From CAMDTE01 sp964504345 (GTDB lineage Bacteria; Bacteroidota; Bacteroidia; Flavobacteriales; Schleiferiaceae): DNA of 64,000 bases. The stretch lies in NCBI GenBank assembly GCA_964504345.1, contig CAZDDX010000001.1, positions 310,001 through 374,000 on the forward strand. Direction: 5' to 3'. Within the stretch, counting starts at the first letter, position 1. Every line of letters starts with the position of its first letter. Position numbers and translations under genes: made by a program. Below the pieces are notes generated by a model. That model was given only the letters and a program-made list of their open reading frames with translations, was not told the origin of the DNA and made no database searches. Below, one piece after another: positions 51,001 through 58,804 of this stretch.

Positions 51001-51240
51001 TTGTGCAGCCAGAATCCACGCCGGATCCACTTCGCCCGTTACTTGGTTCGCGCGGAGCGAATGCAAATAGGCCAAAGCACCGTGGATTCCTTGCTCCACA
51101 AAAACTCCTTCACGAGGCTGATAATGAGGCACTTCCTCCTGAATCATCACAACGGCAGCTGTTCCCAAGGCAACAGTACCGACCGCGGCAGCGGCCCAAC
51201 GCTTAGTAAATAGGGTCATACTAAATAACAATTTGTTCAC
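48061..51240 (-). CDS. Secreted BNR/sortilin-like beta-propeller protein with T9SS sorting domain
   Basis: A 1059-residue exported protein (1052 if the ATG at 51219 is used instead of the GTG at 51240). A hydrophobic N-terminal segment (AAAAVGTVALGTAAVVM) acts as signal or anchor. From about residue 90 come many Asp-box-type repeats, such as GGFFKSRNGGATWKSM, GGMFKSTDRGLTWTRL, GGFKRSNDGGLTWTTTL and GGIFKSSDHGFTWTER, as in sortilin-type or plant-glycanase-like propellers. A stretch of about 150 residues around 540-700 does not fit the repeat. The last 80 residues are a type A T9SS C-terminal domain (NALQVYPNPATDKVQVRLDL ending TSLVVQ), so it is exported to the surface by PorSS. Ligand or enzyme activity unknown. 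Confidence 0.88.
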   Translation of the reverse strand: MNKLLFSMTLFTKRWAAAAVGTVALGTAAVVMIQEEVPHYQPREGVFVEQGIHGALAYLHSLRANQVTGEVDPAWILAAQEQADRLAAGKTASLEWESVGPDNGGGRTRALLVDRDSSNVVYVGSVSGGFFKSRNGGATWKSMSDPTHNLAVVSICQAANGDLYYGTGEFPYIGYGGGGASSTPAFIGGGMFKSTDRGLTWTRLASTVPTSSTPGGEWTSVARLEAHPTNASVIYAGTTGGFKRSNDGGLTWTTTLSGLVRDMTISSGGALWVSNGGKVMFSNDEGLTWVEKSTPTPGTTGLPRRTSRTRIAVSPQNNDIVYVAQLSGDALSAVYRSADNGATWSKIGQKSTFFDPMCQSGRCQGEYDFLFAVSPKDPNQIWLGGITVWDWNQAAGWRQSSTTSGFGGANPFYLHADNHEMVFDPKNPNVAYIGNDGGIFKSSDHGFTWTERNYDYRTYQFYAFGMGRDRKLIGGTQDNGTTYIDGRGNSSAAGKRLLINNAYADGGQADISWLRPKVMFAENQNGDLGRSDDDGETFQRFYSPIMTAAESRGFSLSNWIMPYKLWETTNDPGSVDSARFELIKSIRSMGFGDGIKKVFKGKMSHPQPTAKFIAGGFKVVAGPYTMIADAQGNVSGDGTGKFYPDSAYFEITFNNPPLAEVILTCDVYIPAGSKIVMSSNIGGLPIPYTTPSRLDVSDVVKVQDKIQSMFFVGLNSHNDASTGLKLGGIFMTRTVHDFSNTPQWWQIAHLPGKGEPLSMEISKDGNHLFVGTNGGFLFRISNLLAARKQAQAHIDSVSKKVLTVTQIANFNGRAVTGIAVDPTNTDRVAVSLGNYGNSTYVHFSSNALAATGVSFTPKQGSGASALPATPAYSITFDKANPNTVYVGTELGMYSCANISTTPSWSEENTGLGRVPVFGIRQYRTDDLYDPATPGSQATEGELYIATHGRGFYRTGSTSVNRPVGLNERPAAGNADRNALQVYPNPATDKVQVRLDLASASDVVLTLRAVDGRLVKQVRLGRLAADVEKVSLDVQGVRPGHYVLTVQAGERVQSTSLVVQ

Positions 51241-51270
51241 TTGAAAGTGCGTAAATGTAAGGTAAAAACG

Positions 51271-52170
51271 TCAATGAATATGCTTTTCTGCGTGGTACGA
51301 CGACCGAACCAACGGTCCGCTTTCTACGTGCCTGAAACCCATTTTTTTACCCGCCAAATGAAGCTCTTCAAATACCTTAGGCTCAATGAATTCAACAACC
51401 GGTAAATGCTTCGGCGAAGGCTGCAAATACTGGCCCAGAGTAACAATGTCCACGCGGGCCAAGGCCAACTCTTCCATGGTGGCCAAGACTTCTTCGACCG
51501 TTTCGCCCAAGCCCAACATGATTCCACTTTTGGTTCGGGGAACACGCCCCTCTTCCTTGAGGTAGCGTAAAACTTCCAGACTCCGGTCAAACTGCGCTTG
51601 AATGCGCACCTTACGGGTGAGACGTCGGACCGTTTCCATGTTGTGGGAAACCACTTCTGGGGCTACTTCCGCAATGCGGTCCAAAGCCTTCAGATCCCCT
51701 TTGAAATCCGGAATAAGGGTCTCCATGGTGGTTCCTGGACTCATGCGGCGAATGGCGCGAACTACTTCCGCCCAAAGGGTTGATCCACCGTCCGGCAAAT
51801 CATCACGATCCACACTGGTCAAAACGGCGTGCTTGATTTTCATCAACCGAATGGATCGCGCGACGCGCTCCGGCTCGTCCCAATCCACCGCGTCCGGACG
51901 TCCGGTCGCCACGTTGCAGAAACCGCAGGATCGCGTGCAGGTGTTGCCCAAGATCATGAAGGTTGCAGTTCCTTCGCCCCAGCATTCGCCCATATTGGGG
52001 CAACGACCACTCTCGCAAATCGTGTGCAGCTTGTAGTTGTCCACCAACCCGCGAACCTTGCGGTAATTGTCGCCCGTAGGCAACTTGACACGGAGCCAAT
52101 TGGGCTTGCGCACCGGTGCGGGCAAGGCCGACGGTGATTCGATTGTTCCAGGGGGAAGTACAGGTTCCAT
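51271..52170 (-). CDS. lipA: Lipoyl synthase
   Basis: A 299-residue radical SAM enzyme with the auxiliary cluster motif CESGRCPNMGECW near the N-terminus and the radical SAM motif CTRSCGFCNV (CxxxCxxC). It inserts two sulfurs into the octanoyl group on E2 and H proteins to make lipoate for pyruvate and 2-oxoglutarate dehydrogenases. The start codon at 52170 gives the normal length. It is followed by the T9SS gene after 30 nt and preceded by ytxJ after 26 nt, so it might be read with ytxJ. Confidence 0.96.
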   Translation of the reverse strand: MEPVLPPGTIESPSALPAPVRKPNWLRVKLPTGDNYRKVRGLVDNYKLHTICESGRCPNMGECWGEGTATFMILGNTCTRSCGFCNVATGRPDAVDWDEPERVARSIRLMKIKHAVLTSVDRDDLPDGGSTLWAEVVRAIRRMSPGTTMETLIPDFKGDLKALDRIAEVAPEVVSHNMETVRRLTRKVRIQAQFDRSLEVLRYLKEEGRVPRTKSGIMLGLGETVEEVLATMEELALARVDIVTLGQYLQPSPKHLPVVEFIEPKVFEELHLAGKKMGFRHVESGPLVRSSYHAEKHIH

Positions 52171-52196
52171 GCGTGCTACTTAAACAACGAAAGCAA

Positions 52197-52526
52197 TCAG
52201 AAAGTTTGCGCCCAACGCTGAATCGTTTCGCCGTTGACGGAGTCGTGCGAAACGTTTGCCACGGCTTTGCCGCGAACTACCAGAATGAGTTGAGGACTCT
52301 CGTGGTGCACGCCCAACCAACGAGCTAAATCTTGGGAAAAAGCGCGTTGCACAACAACGTCAACCTCCCACAAAGGCCAAGGAAGGGGTTGGTTGGATTG
52401 CAAGGCACGTTTGGCCCAAGTACTGACCGGGCAACGCGGGCTGTGTTTATAAAGGAGAAATGTTTCTGGGGAATCCCCGGAGAGCGCGGGCCACTGGCCT
52501 TCGCTCAGAAATTCCCATGAACTCAT
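52197..52526 (-). CDS. ytxJ: Bacillithiol-system redox protein YtxJ
   Basis: A 109-residue thioredoxin-fold protein of the YtxJ/DUF2847 family. Landmarks are FLLYKHSPRCPVSTWAKRAL (active-site Cys32 in a CPVS monothiol setting), and VHHESPQLILVVRGKAVANV followed by SHDSV. Monothiol bacilliredoxin-like activity, removing bacillithiol from proteins, is the accepted guess. With bshB1 at 6.4 kb it shows a bacillithiol network. Its ATG overlaps the stop of a 42-residue lipoprotein gene (ATGA). Confidence 0.88.
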   Translation of the reverse strand: MSSWEFLSEGQWPALSGDSPETFLLYKHSPRCPVSTWAKRALQSNQPLPWPLWEVDVVVQRAFSQDLARWLGVHHESPQLILVVRGKAVANVSHDSVNGETIQRWAQTF

Positions 52527-52651
52527 GCCCGCACGGCAGGCGCAGTCTGCGCACTTCCGGTAAATGCTGGGCAGGGATCGTGCGAACCACAGGCGGAAGC
52601 AGCAGCGGCCAAGGCCACCAATACTGCAAAAGCAATCAAGCGCTTATTCAT
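52523..52651 (-). CDS. 42-residue lipoprotein of unknown function
   Basis: A complete tiny frame: start ATG at 52651, signal MNKRLIAFAVLVALAAAASAC with a lipobox (ASAC, Cys21), then only about 21 mature residues (GSHDPCPAFTGSAQTAPAVR and a final Ala). The CPAF segment resembles the CPAY found in other short Bacteroidota lipoproteins. TATTTTTG lies 16 nt before the ATG on this strand. It overlaps ytxJ by ATGA, so the two are translated from one message, ahead of lipA. Too short for automated gene callers; function unknown. Confidence 0.72.
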   Translation of the reverse strand: MNKRLIAFAVLVALAAAASACGSHDPCPAFTGSAQTAPAVRA

Positions 52652-52692
52652 GGGACAGATATTTGTCCAAAAATAAGGAAATTTGCCGCTTC

Positions 52693-53358
52693 ATGAAGTT
52701 GTTTCCCAAAGAAGTTGTTGCCGCATGGCCCTGTCTGGCCGGCTCGTGGCCCGTTTTAGACCGACTGTACCTGGAAGAAGCTGCTGGTAATGAGGTGTTT
52801 CCACCAGAAATCTTGCGTTACTCTGCGCTTACGGCAACGCCGTTTTCGTCCACCCGTGTGGTGATCTTGGGACAAGACCCCTACCACGGCCCCGGACAAG
52901 CCAACGGTTTGGCTTTTTCGGTGCACGGAACCACCCCCCTCCCCCCCTCCCTCAAAAATATTTTCCAGGAATTGCAGTCCGACTGCGGCGGTGCGGTTCG
53001 TACACAGGGTGATTTATCGGATTGGGCTGCACAAGGTGTTCTCTTGCTCAATACTGCTTGGAGCGTAGCGCCCGGTAGGCCCGGGTCCCACAGCAAATGG
53101 GGCTGGGACGAACCCGTGGACTGTCTGCTGAACGCTCTCAACCAAGGAGAAAATCGGATCGTATTCGTCGCTTGGGGAAAACCGGCACAAATGCGCTTGC
53201 GGGGAATCAACACCCACCGCCACGCCGTTTTGGCCAGCCCCCACCCCTCGCCCTTGGGCGCGTATCGAGGATTTTGGGGCAGCAAGCCGTTCAGCAAAAC
53301 CAATGAGCTTTTGGCTTCGTGGGGAGCGTCGCCCATTGCTTGGAATGGCTACCTTTAA
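52693..53358 (+). CDS. ung: Uracil-DNA glycosylase, family 1
   Basis: A 221-residue enzyme with the catalytic VVILGQDPYHGPGQANGLAF (Asp62), the LLLNTAWSV segment and the DNA-intercalating HPSPLGAYRGFWGSKPF loop. It removes uracil from DNA, starting base-excision repair. The ATG at 52693 is 41 nt from the start of the divergent 42-residue lipoprotein gene. The stop is 3 nt before rmuC, so they share a transcript. Confidence 0.96.
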   Translation: MKLFPKEVVAAWPCLAGSWPVLDRLYLEEAAGNEVFPPEILRYSALTATPFSSTRVVILGQDPYHGPGQANGLAFSVHGTTPLPPSLKNIFQELQSDCGGAVRTQGDLSDWAAQGVLLLNTAWSVAPGRPGSHSKWGWDEPVDCLLNALNQGENRIVFVAWGKPAQMRLRGINTHRHAVLASPHPSPLGAYRGFWGSKPFSKTNELLASWGASPIAWNGYL

Positions 53359-53361
53359 GGC

Positions 53362-54714
53362 ATGAACGAGACGGTGTCCCTTTTGATTGCCCTGGTGGGG
53401 GCTAGCCTAGCATTGCTGAGCTTTTGGTTTCGGAAAAACGCCTCAGCCAGCGGAGGAAACGGAGCTGCGGACTACCGCCAATTGGAGACGGATTTGGCTA
53501 CCCAACAGGCCTATTTGGCCAGCGAGAAACAGCGCACGGCTGAATTGACCGCAGAAGTGAGCCGATTGAACGGCGATTTGCGCCTAGCGGAAGCAGATTT
53601 GGCCCGACTGCGCGAAAAAACGGAGAATCAGGCTGCCGTTCAAGAACAAATGAAGAACGAGTTCAAGGTGCTTGCGCAAGAAGTGGTGCAGCGGGCGTCG
53701 GCTCAAGTAACTGAGCAGCTCAAGGAAGGGAATAAATCCCAACTGGATTTGGTGCTGGCCCCCTTCAATGAGCGCCTGGAGCTGTTTGCCAAACGCGTGG
53801 ACGACACCCACTTGCAAGGACAAAACGAGCGCATTTCCTTGAAAACCGAACTGCAAAGACTGGTGGAGCAAAACGAAAAGCTCAACCGCGAGGCTGCTTC
53901 GCTCACCAAAGCCCTGCGCGGCGACGTCAAAATGCAGGGGAATTGGGGCGAAATGATTTTGGAACAAATGCTGGAGAAATCCGGCCTGACGAAGGGCGTG
54001 GAATACGAAGTACAGCACAGCGTCACCACCGATGACGGGAAGCGCTACCAACCCGACGTTTTGTTGCACCTTCCCGAAGGAAAGCAATTGATCATTGACT
54101 CCAAGGTGAGTTTGGTGGCGTTTGATCGGTTCGTCAACGCGGAGAACGACGACGTGCAAAAAGCCGCGCTCAAAGAACACGTACAATCCCTACGCAACCA
54201 CATCAAAGGACTGGCGGAAAAGAACTACCAAGACCTCAAGAAAGGCAGCCTGGATTTTGTATTCTTGTTCGTTCCCATTGAAGGAGCCTACGCAGCCGCC
54301 CTCCAAGCGGAACCCGCATTGTACCAAGAGGCGTACGACAAAAACATTGTTTTGGTGAGTACGGCCAACTTGTGGGCTACGCTGCGAACCATTGCCATGG
54401 TGTGGCGCCAAGAAAAGCAGAACGCCAACGTGCAAGAAATCATTCGCCAAGCCTCCGCCTTGTACGACAAATTCGTGGGCTTTACGGACGATTTGCGCAA
54501 GATGGGCACCAAAATGGACGAGGCCAAAAATGTGTACATCGACGGCATGAAAAAACTGACGGACGGGCGTGGGAATTTGATCACCAGCGTAGAGAAGCTG
54601 CGCTTGCTGGGGCTCAAAAATTCCAAGGTGCAAAACCCGGCCTTACTGGACCGCGCCATGGCCCAAGAAATAGACCTCAACGAAACAACGGAACTACCCG
54701 ATACGGACGCATGA
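53362..54714 (+). CDS. rmuC: DNA recombination protein RmuC
   Basis: A 450-residue protein with an N-terminal hydrophobic helix (VSLLIALVGASLALLSFWF), a long coiled coil (residues about 35-145), then the endonuclease-like core (KMQGNWGEMILEQMLEKSGL, YQPDVLLHLPEGKQLIIDSK, VFLFVPIEGAYAAAL). RmuC limits inversion between repeats in E. coli; its exact activity is not established. It lies between ung and rlmB; TACCTTTA at 53350-53357 inside ung could be a weak promoter. It overlaps rlmB by ATGA. Confidence 0.95.
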   Translation: MNETVSLLIALVGASLALLSFWFRKNASASGGNGAADYRQLETDLATQQAYLASEKQRTAELTAEVSRLNGDLRLAEADLARLREKTENQAAVQEQMKNEFKVLAQEVVQRASAQVTEQLKEGNKSQLDLVLAPFNERLELFAKRVDDTHLQGQNERISLKTELQRLVEQNEKLNREAASLTKALRGDVKMQGNWGEMILEQMLEKSGLTKGVEYEVQHSVTTDDGKRYQPDVLLHLPEGKQLIIDSKVSLVAFDRFVNAENDDVQKAALKEHVQSLRNHIKGLAEKNYQDLKKGSLDFVFLFVPIEGAYAAALQAEPALYQEAYDKNIVLVSTANLWATLRTIAMVWRQEKQNANVQEIIRQASALYDKFVGFTDDLRKMGTKMDEAKNVYIDGMKKLTDGRGNLITSVEKLRLLGLKNSKVQNPALLDRAMAQEIDLNETTELPDTDA

Positions 54715-55457
54715 ACGAAGAACTAATCTACGGGATGCACCCCGTGTTGGAGGCCATTGCCGCCGGCAAAGAAATCGATCGAATTTTTGTGCAACAGGGA
54801 TTGCGCGGTGCTGCCTTTCAGGAACTCTGGGGAGCCATTAAGGAGTACAACTTGGCGTTCAAGTACGTCCCCGTTGAAAAGCTGAATCGGCTGACCCGCA
54901 AGAATCACCAGGGAATTATTGCCTTTGTGTCCCAAGTGGAGTACCAACTTTTGGAAGAGATTGTTCCCATGGTGTACGACCGGGGCGAAACGCCATTGTT
55001 GCTGGCGCTGGACCGCGTGACCGATGTCCGAAATGCCGGAGCCATTGCGCGCAGCATTGAATGCGTGGGAGGGCATGCCCTGGTCATGGGGGAGAAAAAC
55101 GCTGCCCCCATGAACGGGGACGCCGTCAAGGCTTCTGCCGGAGCCTTGCTCCGGTTGCCGGTGTGCCGTGAAAAATCGCTGGTTCGTGCGCTGGAGCAAT
55201 TGGCCCAAGACGGACTCCAAATTGTAGGCATTACGGAAAAGGCGGCGCAAACCCTTCCGGAAATTGATTTTACCCTTCCCTCTGTTTTGGTGATGGGATC
55301 AGAGGAAGACGGTTTGTCTCCGGAGGTGATGCGTGCCTGCCACGTGCGGGCCAAAATCCCCATGATGGGCCATGTGGCTTCGCTAAACGTATCCGTAGCA
55401 GCAGGCATGGCGATGTACGAAGCGCAACGGCAGCGGATGGCACAAGGGCACGTTTGA
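54711..55457 (+). CDS. rlmB: 23S rRNA 2'-O-methyltransferase RlmB (SPOUT family)
   Basis: A 248-residue SpoU-type methyltransferase. A small substrate-binding domain (IYGMHPVLEAIAAGKEIDRI) precedes the knotted SPOUT core with LALDRVTDVRNAGAIARSIE, VMGSEEDGLSPEV and the C-terminal MMGHVASLNVSVAAGMAMYE. RlmB methylates G2251 of 23S rRNA; a TrmH-family tRNA function cannot be excluded. The ATG at 54711 overlaps the rmuC stop. The 90 nt between it and the convergent valS hold no clear terminator. Confidence 0.93.
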   Translation: MNEELIYGMHPVLEAIAAGKEIDRIFVQQGLRGAAFQELWGAIKEYNLAFKYVPVEKLNRLTRKNHQGIIAFVSQVEYQLLEEIVPMVYDRGETPLLLALDRVTDVRNAGAIARSIECVGGHALVMGEKNAAPMNGDAVKASAGALLRLPVCREKSLVRALEQLAQDGLQIVGITEKAAQTLPEIDFTLPSVLVMGSEEDGLSPEVMRACHVRAKIPMMGHVASLNVSVAAGMAMYEAQRQRMAQGHV

Positions 55458-55547
55458 CCCTACTCCTGTCAAGGAATTAAATCTTCCATTCGGTCGGTGC
55501 CTTTCAGCATCCACCCAAAAGGTTGCATTCCAATGTTCAATTAGCCG

Positions 55548-58166
55548 TTAGGCCTTCAGCACTTCCTGGAGCAAGGCCATTTTGGATTCTGCGTCTGCCA
55601 ATTTCTTGCGTTCGTTGTCAATGACGGCCGCCGGTGCACTGGACACAAAGCGCTCGTTGCTTAACTTGGCCTGAACGCTCTTGGCAAATCCCTGCAAGTA
55701 CACCAGGTCCTTTTGCGCCTGCTCGCGCTCGGCGGCGGCATCCGCCTCCGAAACAGACAACACCACCTGAAACTCTCGGGTTCCCGCGCGTACTGGAGTG
55801 GTGCCTGTGGGGGCCTCCTCTACCGATGCGAAACGCGATAGGTTCGTGAGTTTCTGAATCAAGGCAGCACCCGCCGGTTCCGCGCCGGTGTAGTACACTT
55901 CCAAGGCTTCTTTGAATGGAACGTTCTTGTCCTTGCGCAGGGTGCGCAGCGCAGTGACCACCTCTTCCAACGACGCAAAGTCCGCGAGCAGGCTGCGGTC
56001 TGCGGTGCTTGGTGCGGGCCACTCCGCGTGGTTGATGGTGCTTCCTTGTGGACGCTCCGCCAAAACGTGGTACACTTCTTCGGTGATGAACGGCATGAAC
56101 GGGTGCAGCAACACCATCAATTCTTCAAAAAACGCCACGGTTGCTGCCAACGTGCTGGCCGCAATGGGTGCTCCGTAAGCGGGCTTCACGGCCTCCAAGT
56201 ACCAGGCACAAAAATCGTCCCAGACCAATTTGTAGGTGCGCATCAGCGCTTCAGAAAGGCGGTACTTGTCAAAATCGTCGTTCAGATCCGCAACGGCTTG
56301 GGCCAAAACTTGCTCAAACCAGCGCACGGCCCACTCGGAGGCAGCGTCGGCAGGCACGTCCGCCACTTCCCATCCCTTCACCAAACGCAGCGCGTTCCAC
56401 ACCTTGTTGGTGAAGTTTCGGCCCGTCACGCACAAATCCTCGTCAAAGGGCAAATCGTTGCCGGCGGGAGAGGTCAACAGCATGCCCATGCGCACGCCGT
56501 CGGCACTGTACTGGTCAATCAAAACCAAGGGATCCGGCGAATTGCCCAGCGATTTGGACATTTTACGACCTTGTTTGTCCCGCACAATTCCGGTGAGGTA
56601 CACGTTCTCAAACGGACGCTTTCCGGTGTATTCGTATCCGGCCATGGCCATCCGAGCCACCCAAAAGAAGAGAATTTCTGGGGCGGTCACCAAGTCCTGC
56701 GTGGGGTAGTAGTACGCCATTTCGGGATTGTCCGGACGGTTGATGCCGTCGAACACGGAAATGGGCCACAGCCAGCTGGAAAACCAGGTGTCCAGGCAGT
56801 CTGCGTCTTGGCGCAAATCAGCGGCCGTAAGATTCTGATTTCCAGAGGCTGCCCGGGCCTTATCCAAAGCCTCTTCTGCGCTAAGAGCCACCACAAAATC
56901 GTTCTCGCCGGTGCCGTAGAAGTACGCGGGGATGCGGTGTCCCCACCACAGCTGGCGAGAAATGCACCAATCCTTCACGTTTTCCATCCAGTGGCGGTAC
57001 GTGTTCTTGAACTTCTCGGGGATCAGTCGGATTTCGTCCGACTCCACCGCATCCAAAGCAGGCTTGGCCAATTCCGGCATGCGGATCCACCACTGCAGGG
57101 AAAGACGCGGCTCCACCACGGCCCCGGTGCGCTCGGACGTGCCCACCGAGGAAGCATACTCCTCCACCTTGGCCAACAAACCTTGGGCCTCCAAATCCGC
57201 CGCCACCTGCTTGCGCGCCGCAAAGCGATCCATTCCGGCATACTGCAGCCCGTGGGCGCTCAACGTGCCGTCTTCGTTCAATACGTCCAAGGTCTCTAGG
57301 CCGTGTTTCTGACCGATGGCAAAGTCGTTCCAATCGTGGGCGGGCGTCACCTTCAAGCAGCCGGTTCCAAAATCTGTGGTCACGTAGTCGTCCGCCACAA
57401 TGGGGATCAGTCGGTCCCCCACCGGAACGCGCACGCGCTTGCCGTGCAGGTGTCGATAGCGCTCATCCTTGGGATTGACCGCAATGGCCACGTCGCCCAT
57501 GATGGTTTCCGGGCGCGAGGTTGCCACCGTCAAGTAGGTCCCCGGCGCGTCTTCCAATTCGTACCGAACGTGGTACAGTTTGGCTTGGATGTCCTTGTGG
57601 ATCACCTCCTCGTCGGACAACGACGTTTTGGCTTCCGGATCCCAGTGCACCATGCGCAAGCCGCGGTAGATGAATCCCTTTTCGTAGAGGTCCACGAATA
57701 CTTTATAAACGCTGTCCGACCGTTCCTCGTCCAAGGTAAACGCGGTTCGATCCCAATCGCAGCTGGCCCCCAACTTCTTCAATTGGTCCAGAATGATTCC
57801 GCCGTGTTTGTGCGTCCAGTCCCAAGCGTGCTCCAGGAACGCATCGCGGGTCAAGTCCGACTTCTTAATGCCTTCTGCCCGAAGCTTTTGCACCACCTTG
57901 GCCTCCGTCGCAATGGATGCGTGATCCGTTCCCGGCACCCAGCACGCATTGAAGCCGCGCAGCCGTGCCCGACGCACCAAAACGTCTTGAATGGTGTTGT
58001 TCAGCATGTGCCCCATGTGCAGTACGCCCGTGACGTTGGGCGGAGGAATCACGATGGTATAGGCGGGCCGACCGTCCGGAACCGACTTAAAATGTTGATT
58101 CTGCAACCAGTAGGCATACCATTTTGCTTCAATGGCTTGCGGGGCGTATTTGCTGGGGAGTTCCAT
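55548..58166 (-). CDS. valS: Valyl-tRNA synthetase
   Basis: An 872-residue class Ia synthetase of normal length. The HIGH-like HMGHML lies in GVLHMGHMLNNTIQDVLVRR near the N-terminus, the editing domain in the middle, and KMSKSLGNSPDPL around residues 533-545. The C-terminal part has the coiled-coil arm typical of ValRS (residues about 810-872). The ATG at 58166 lies 6 nt behind TACTTTTG; an in-frame TTG at 58175 would put the start right at the promoter. Single-gene unit. Confidence 0.97.
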   Translation of the reverse strand: MELPSKYAPQAIEAKWYAYWLQNQHFKSVPDGRPAYTIVIPPPNVTGVLHMGHMLNNTIQDVLVRRARLRGFNACWVPGTDHASIATEAKVVQKLRAEGIKKSDLTRDAFLEHAWDWTHKHGGIILDQLKKLGASCDWDRTAFTLDEERSDSVYKVFVDLYEKGFIYRGLRMVHWDPEAKTSLSDEEVIHKDIQAKLYHVRYELEDAPGTYLTVATSRPETIMGDVAIAVNPKDERYRHLHGKRVRVPVGDRLIPIVADDYVTTDFGTGCLKVTPAHDWNDFAIGQKHGLETLDVLNEDGTLSAHGLQYAGMDRFAARKQVAADLEAQGLLAKVEEYASSVGTSERTGAVVEPRLSLQWWIRMPELAKPALDAVESDEIRLIPEKFKNTYRHWMENVKDWCISRQLWWGHRIPAYFYGTGENDFVVALSAEEALDKARAASGNQNLTAADLRQDADCLDTWFSSWLWPISVFDGINRPDNPEMAYYYPTQDLVTAPEILFFWVARMAMAGYEYTGKRPFENVYLTGIVRDKQGRKMSKSLGNSPDPLVLIDQYSADGVRMGMLLTSPAGNDLPFDEDLCVTGRNFTNKVWNALRLVKGWEVADVPADAASEWAVRWFEQVLAQAVADLNDDFDKYRLSEALMRTYKLVWDDFCAWYLEAVKPAYGAPIAASTLAATVAFFEELMVLLHPFMPFITEEVYHVLAERPQGSTINHAEWPAPSTADRSLLADFASLEEVVTALRTLRKDKNVPFKEALEVYYTGAEPAGAALIQKLTNLSRFASVEEAPTGTTPVRAGTREFQVVLSVSEADAAAEREQAQKDLVYLQGFAKSVQAKLSNERFVSSAPAAVIDNERKKLADAESKMALLQEVLKA

Positions 58167-58172
58167 AGATTG

Positions 58173-58180
58173 CAAAAGTA
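58173..58180 (-). promoter_or_regulatory. -7 promoter element, valS
   Basis: The minus strand reads TACTTTTG, 6 nt before the valS ATG. Confidence 0.6.
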
Positions 58181-58271
58181 CGCTTTGGCATCGTTTTTGA
58201 ATGCACTTGTGGATGTTGTGCCATTGTGTACATTTGTTCCGCTTTCGAAAAAATTAAAATCAAAGTCCACC

Positions 58272-58727
58272 ATGAAAAACGTTTTCCTCACCGCTGCTTT
58301 TGCCTTGGGTTCCCTGAGCTTCGCGTTCGCTCAAAGCACGCCAGCAACCAATCCAAACGCTGCCGAAATCGCGTTTGAAAAAGAAATCGTCGACTACGGC
58401 AAAATCACCAAAGGCGCCAACGGCGAGCGTGAATTTGTGTTCAAGAATACCGGCAAGGAGCCGTTGATCATCAACAACTGCTACGGATCATGCGGTTGCA
58501 CGGTTCCTGAATGGCCCCGCACCCCCATTGCTCCTGGTGCTAAGGCTTCCATTAAGGTGAAGTACGACACCCAGCGTTTGGGCGCGTTCACCAAGACCGT
58601 TACCGTTCAATCCAACGCAAAGTCTGCCACTAAGGTTTTGACCATCAAAGGCGATGTAGCCGATGCTGCTCAGCCCGTAACCACTCCCGTGAACGACAAG
58701 AGCACGGGCTCCAAGGTGAGCAAATAA
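58272..58727 (+). CDS. DUF1573-family exported protein
   Basis: A 151-residue protein with a signal peptide (NVFLTAAFALGSLSFAFAQ), then one DUF1573 Ig-like domain: FEKEIVDYGKITKGANGERE, PLIINNCYGSCGCTVPEWP and KVKYDTQRLGAFTKTVTVQS. The Cys trio in CYGSCGCT is conserved in the family. Probably periplasmic; function unknown. TACATTTG about 45 nt upstream is a possible -7 element, giving a true 5' leader. It is divergent from valS and ends before a strong terminator. Confidence 0.88.
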   Translation: MKNVFLTAAFALGSLSFAFAQSTPATNPNAAEIAFEKEIVDYGKITKGANGEREFVFKNTGKEPLIINNCYGSCGCTVPEWPRTPIAPGAKASIKVKYDTQRLGAFTKTVTVQSNAKSATKVLTIKGDVADAAQPVTTPVNDKSTGSKVSK

Positions 58728-58755
58728 TCTTCTGATTTTCCGGAATTCCTTTCCG

Positions 58756-58763
58756 ACCTTTGT
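58756..58763 (+). promoter_or_regulatory. Possible -7 element directly before a terminator
   Basis: GACCTTTG lies immediately before the terminator stem of the upstream DUF1573 gene. Transcription starting 5-8 nt later would begin inside the left arm of that stem and so escape it. Likely promoter for the aminotransferase gene at 58805. Confidence 0.45.
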
Positions 58764-58764
58764 A

Positions 58765-58795
58765 CCCGCTGCCGCTCCGGCAGCGGGTTTTTTAT
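58765..58795 (+). terminator. Rho-independent terminator after DUF1573 gene
   Basis: A perfect 10-bp stem CCCGCTGCCG / CGGCAGCGGG with loop CTC, then TTTTTTATTT. Confidence 0.93.
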
Positions 58796-58804
58796 TTAGG
58801 TTCC

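Noticed and set aside
56028..57299. 423-codon plus-strand frame opposite valS
   Set aside because: Antisense shadow of valS; composition follows the sense codons and there is no family motif.
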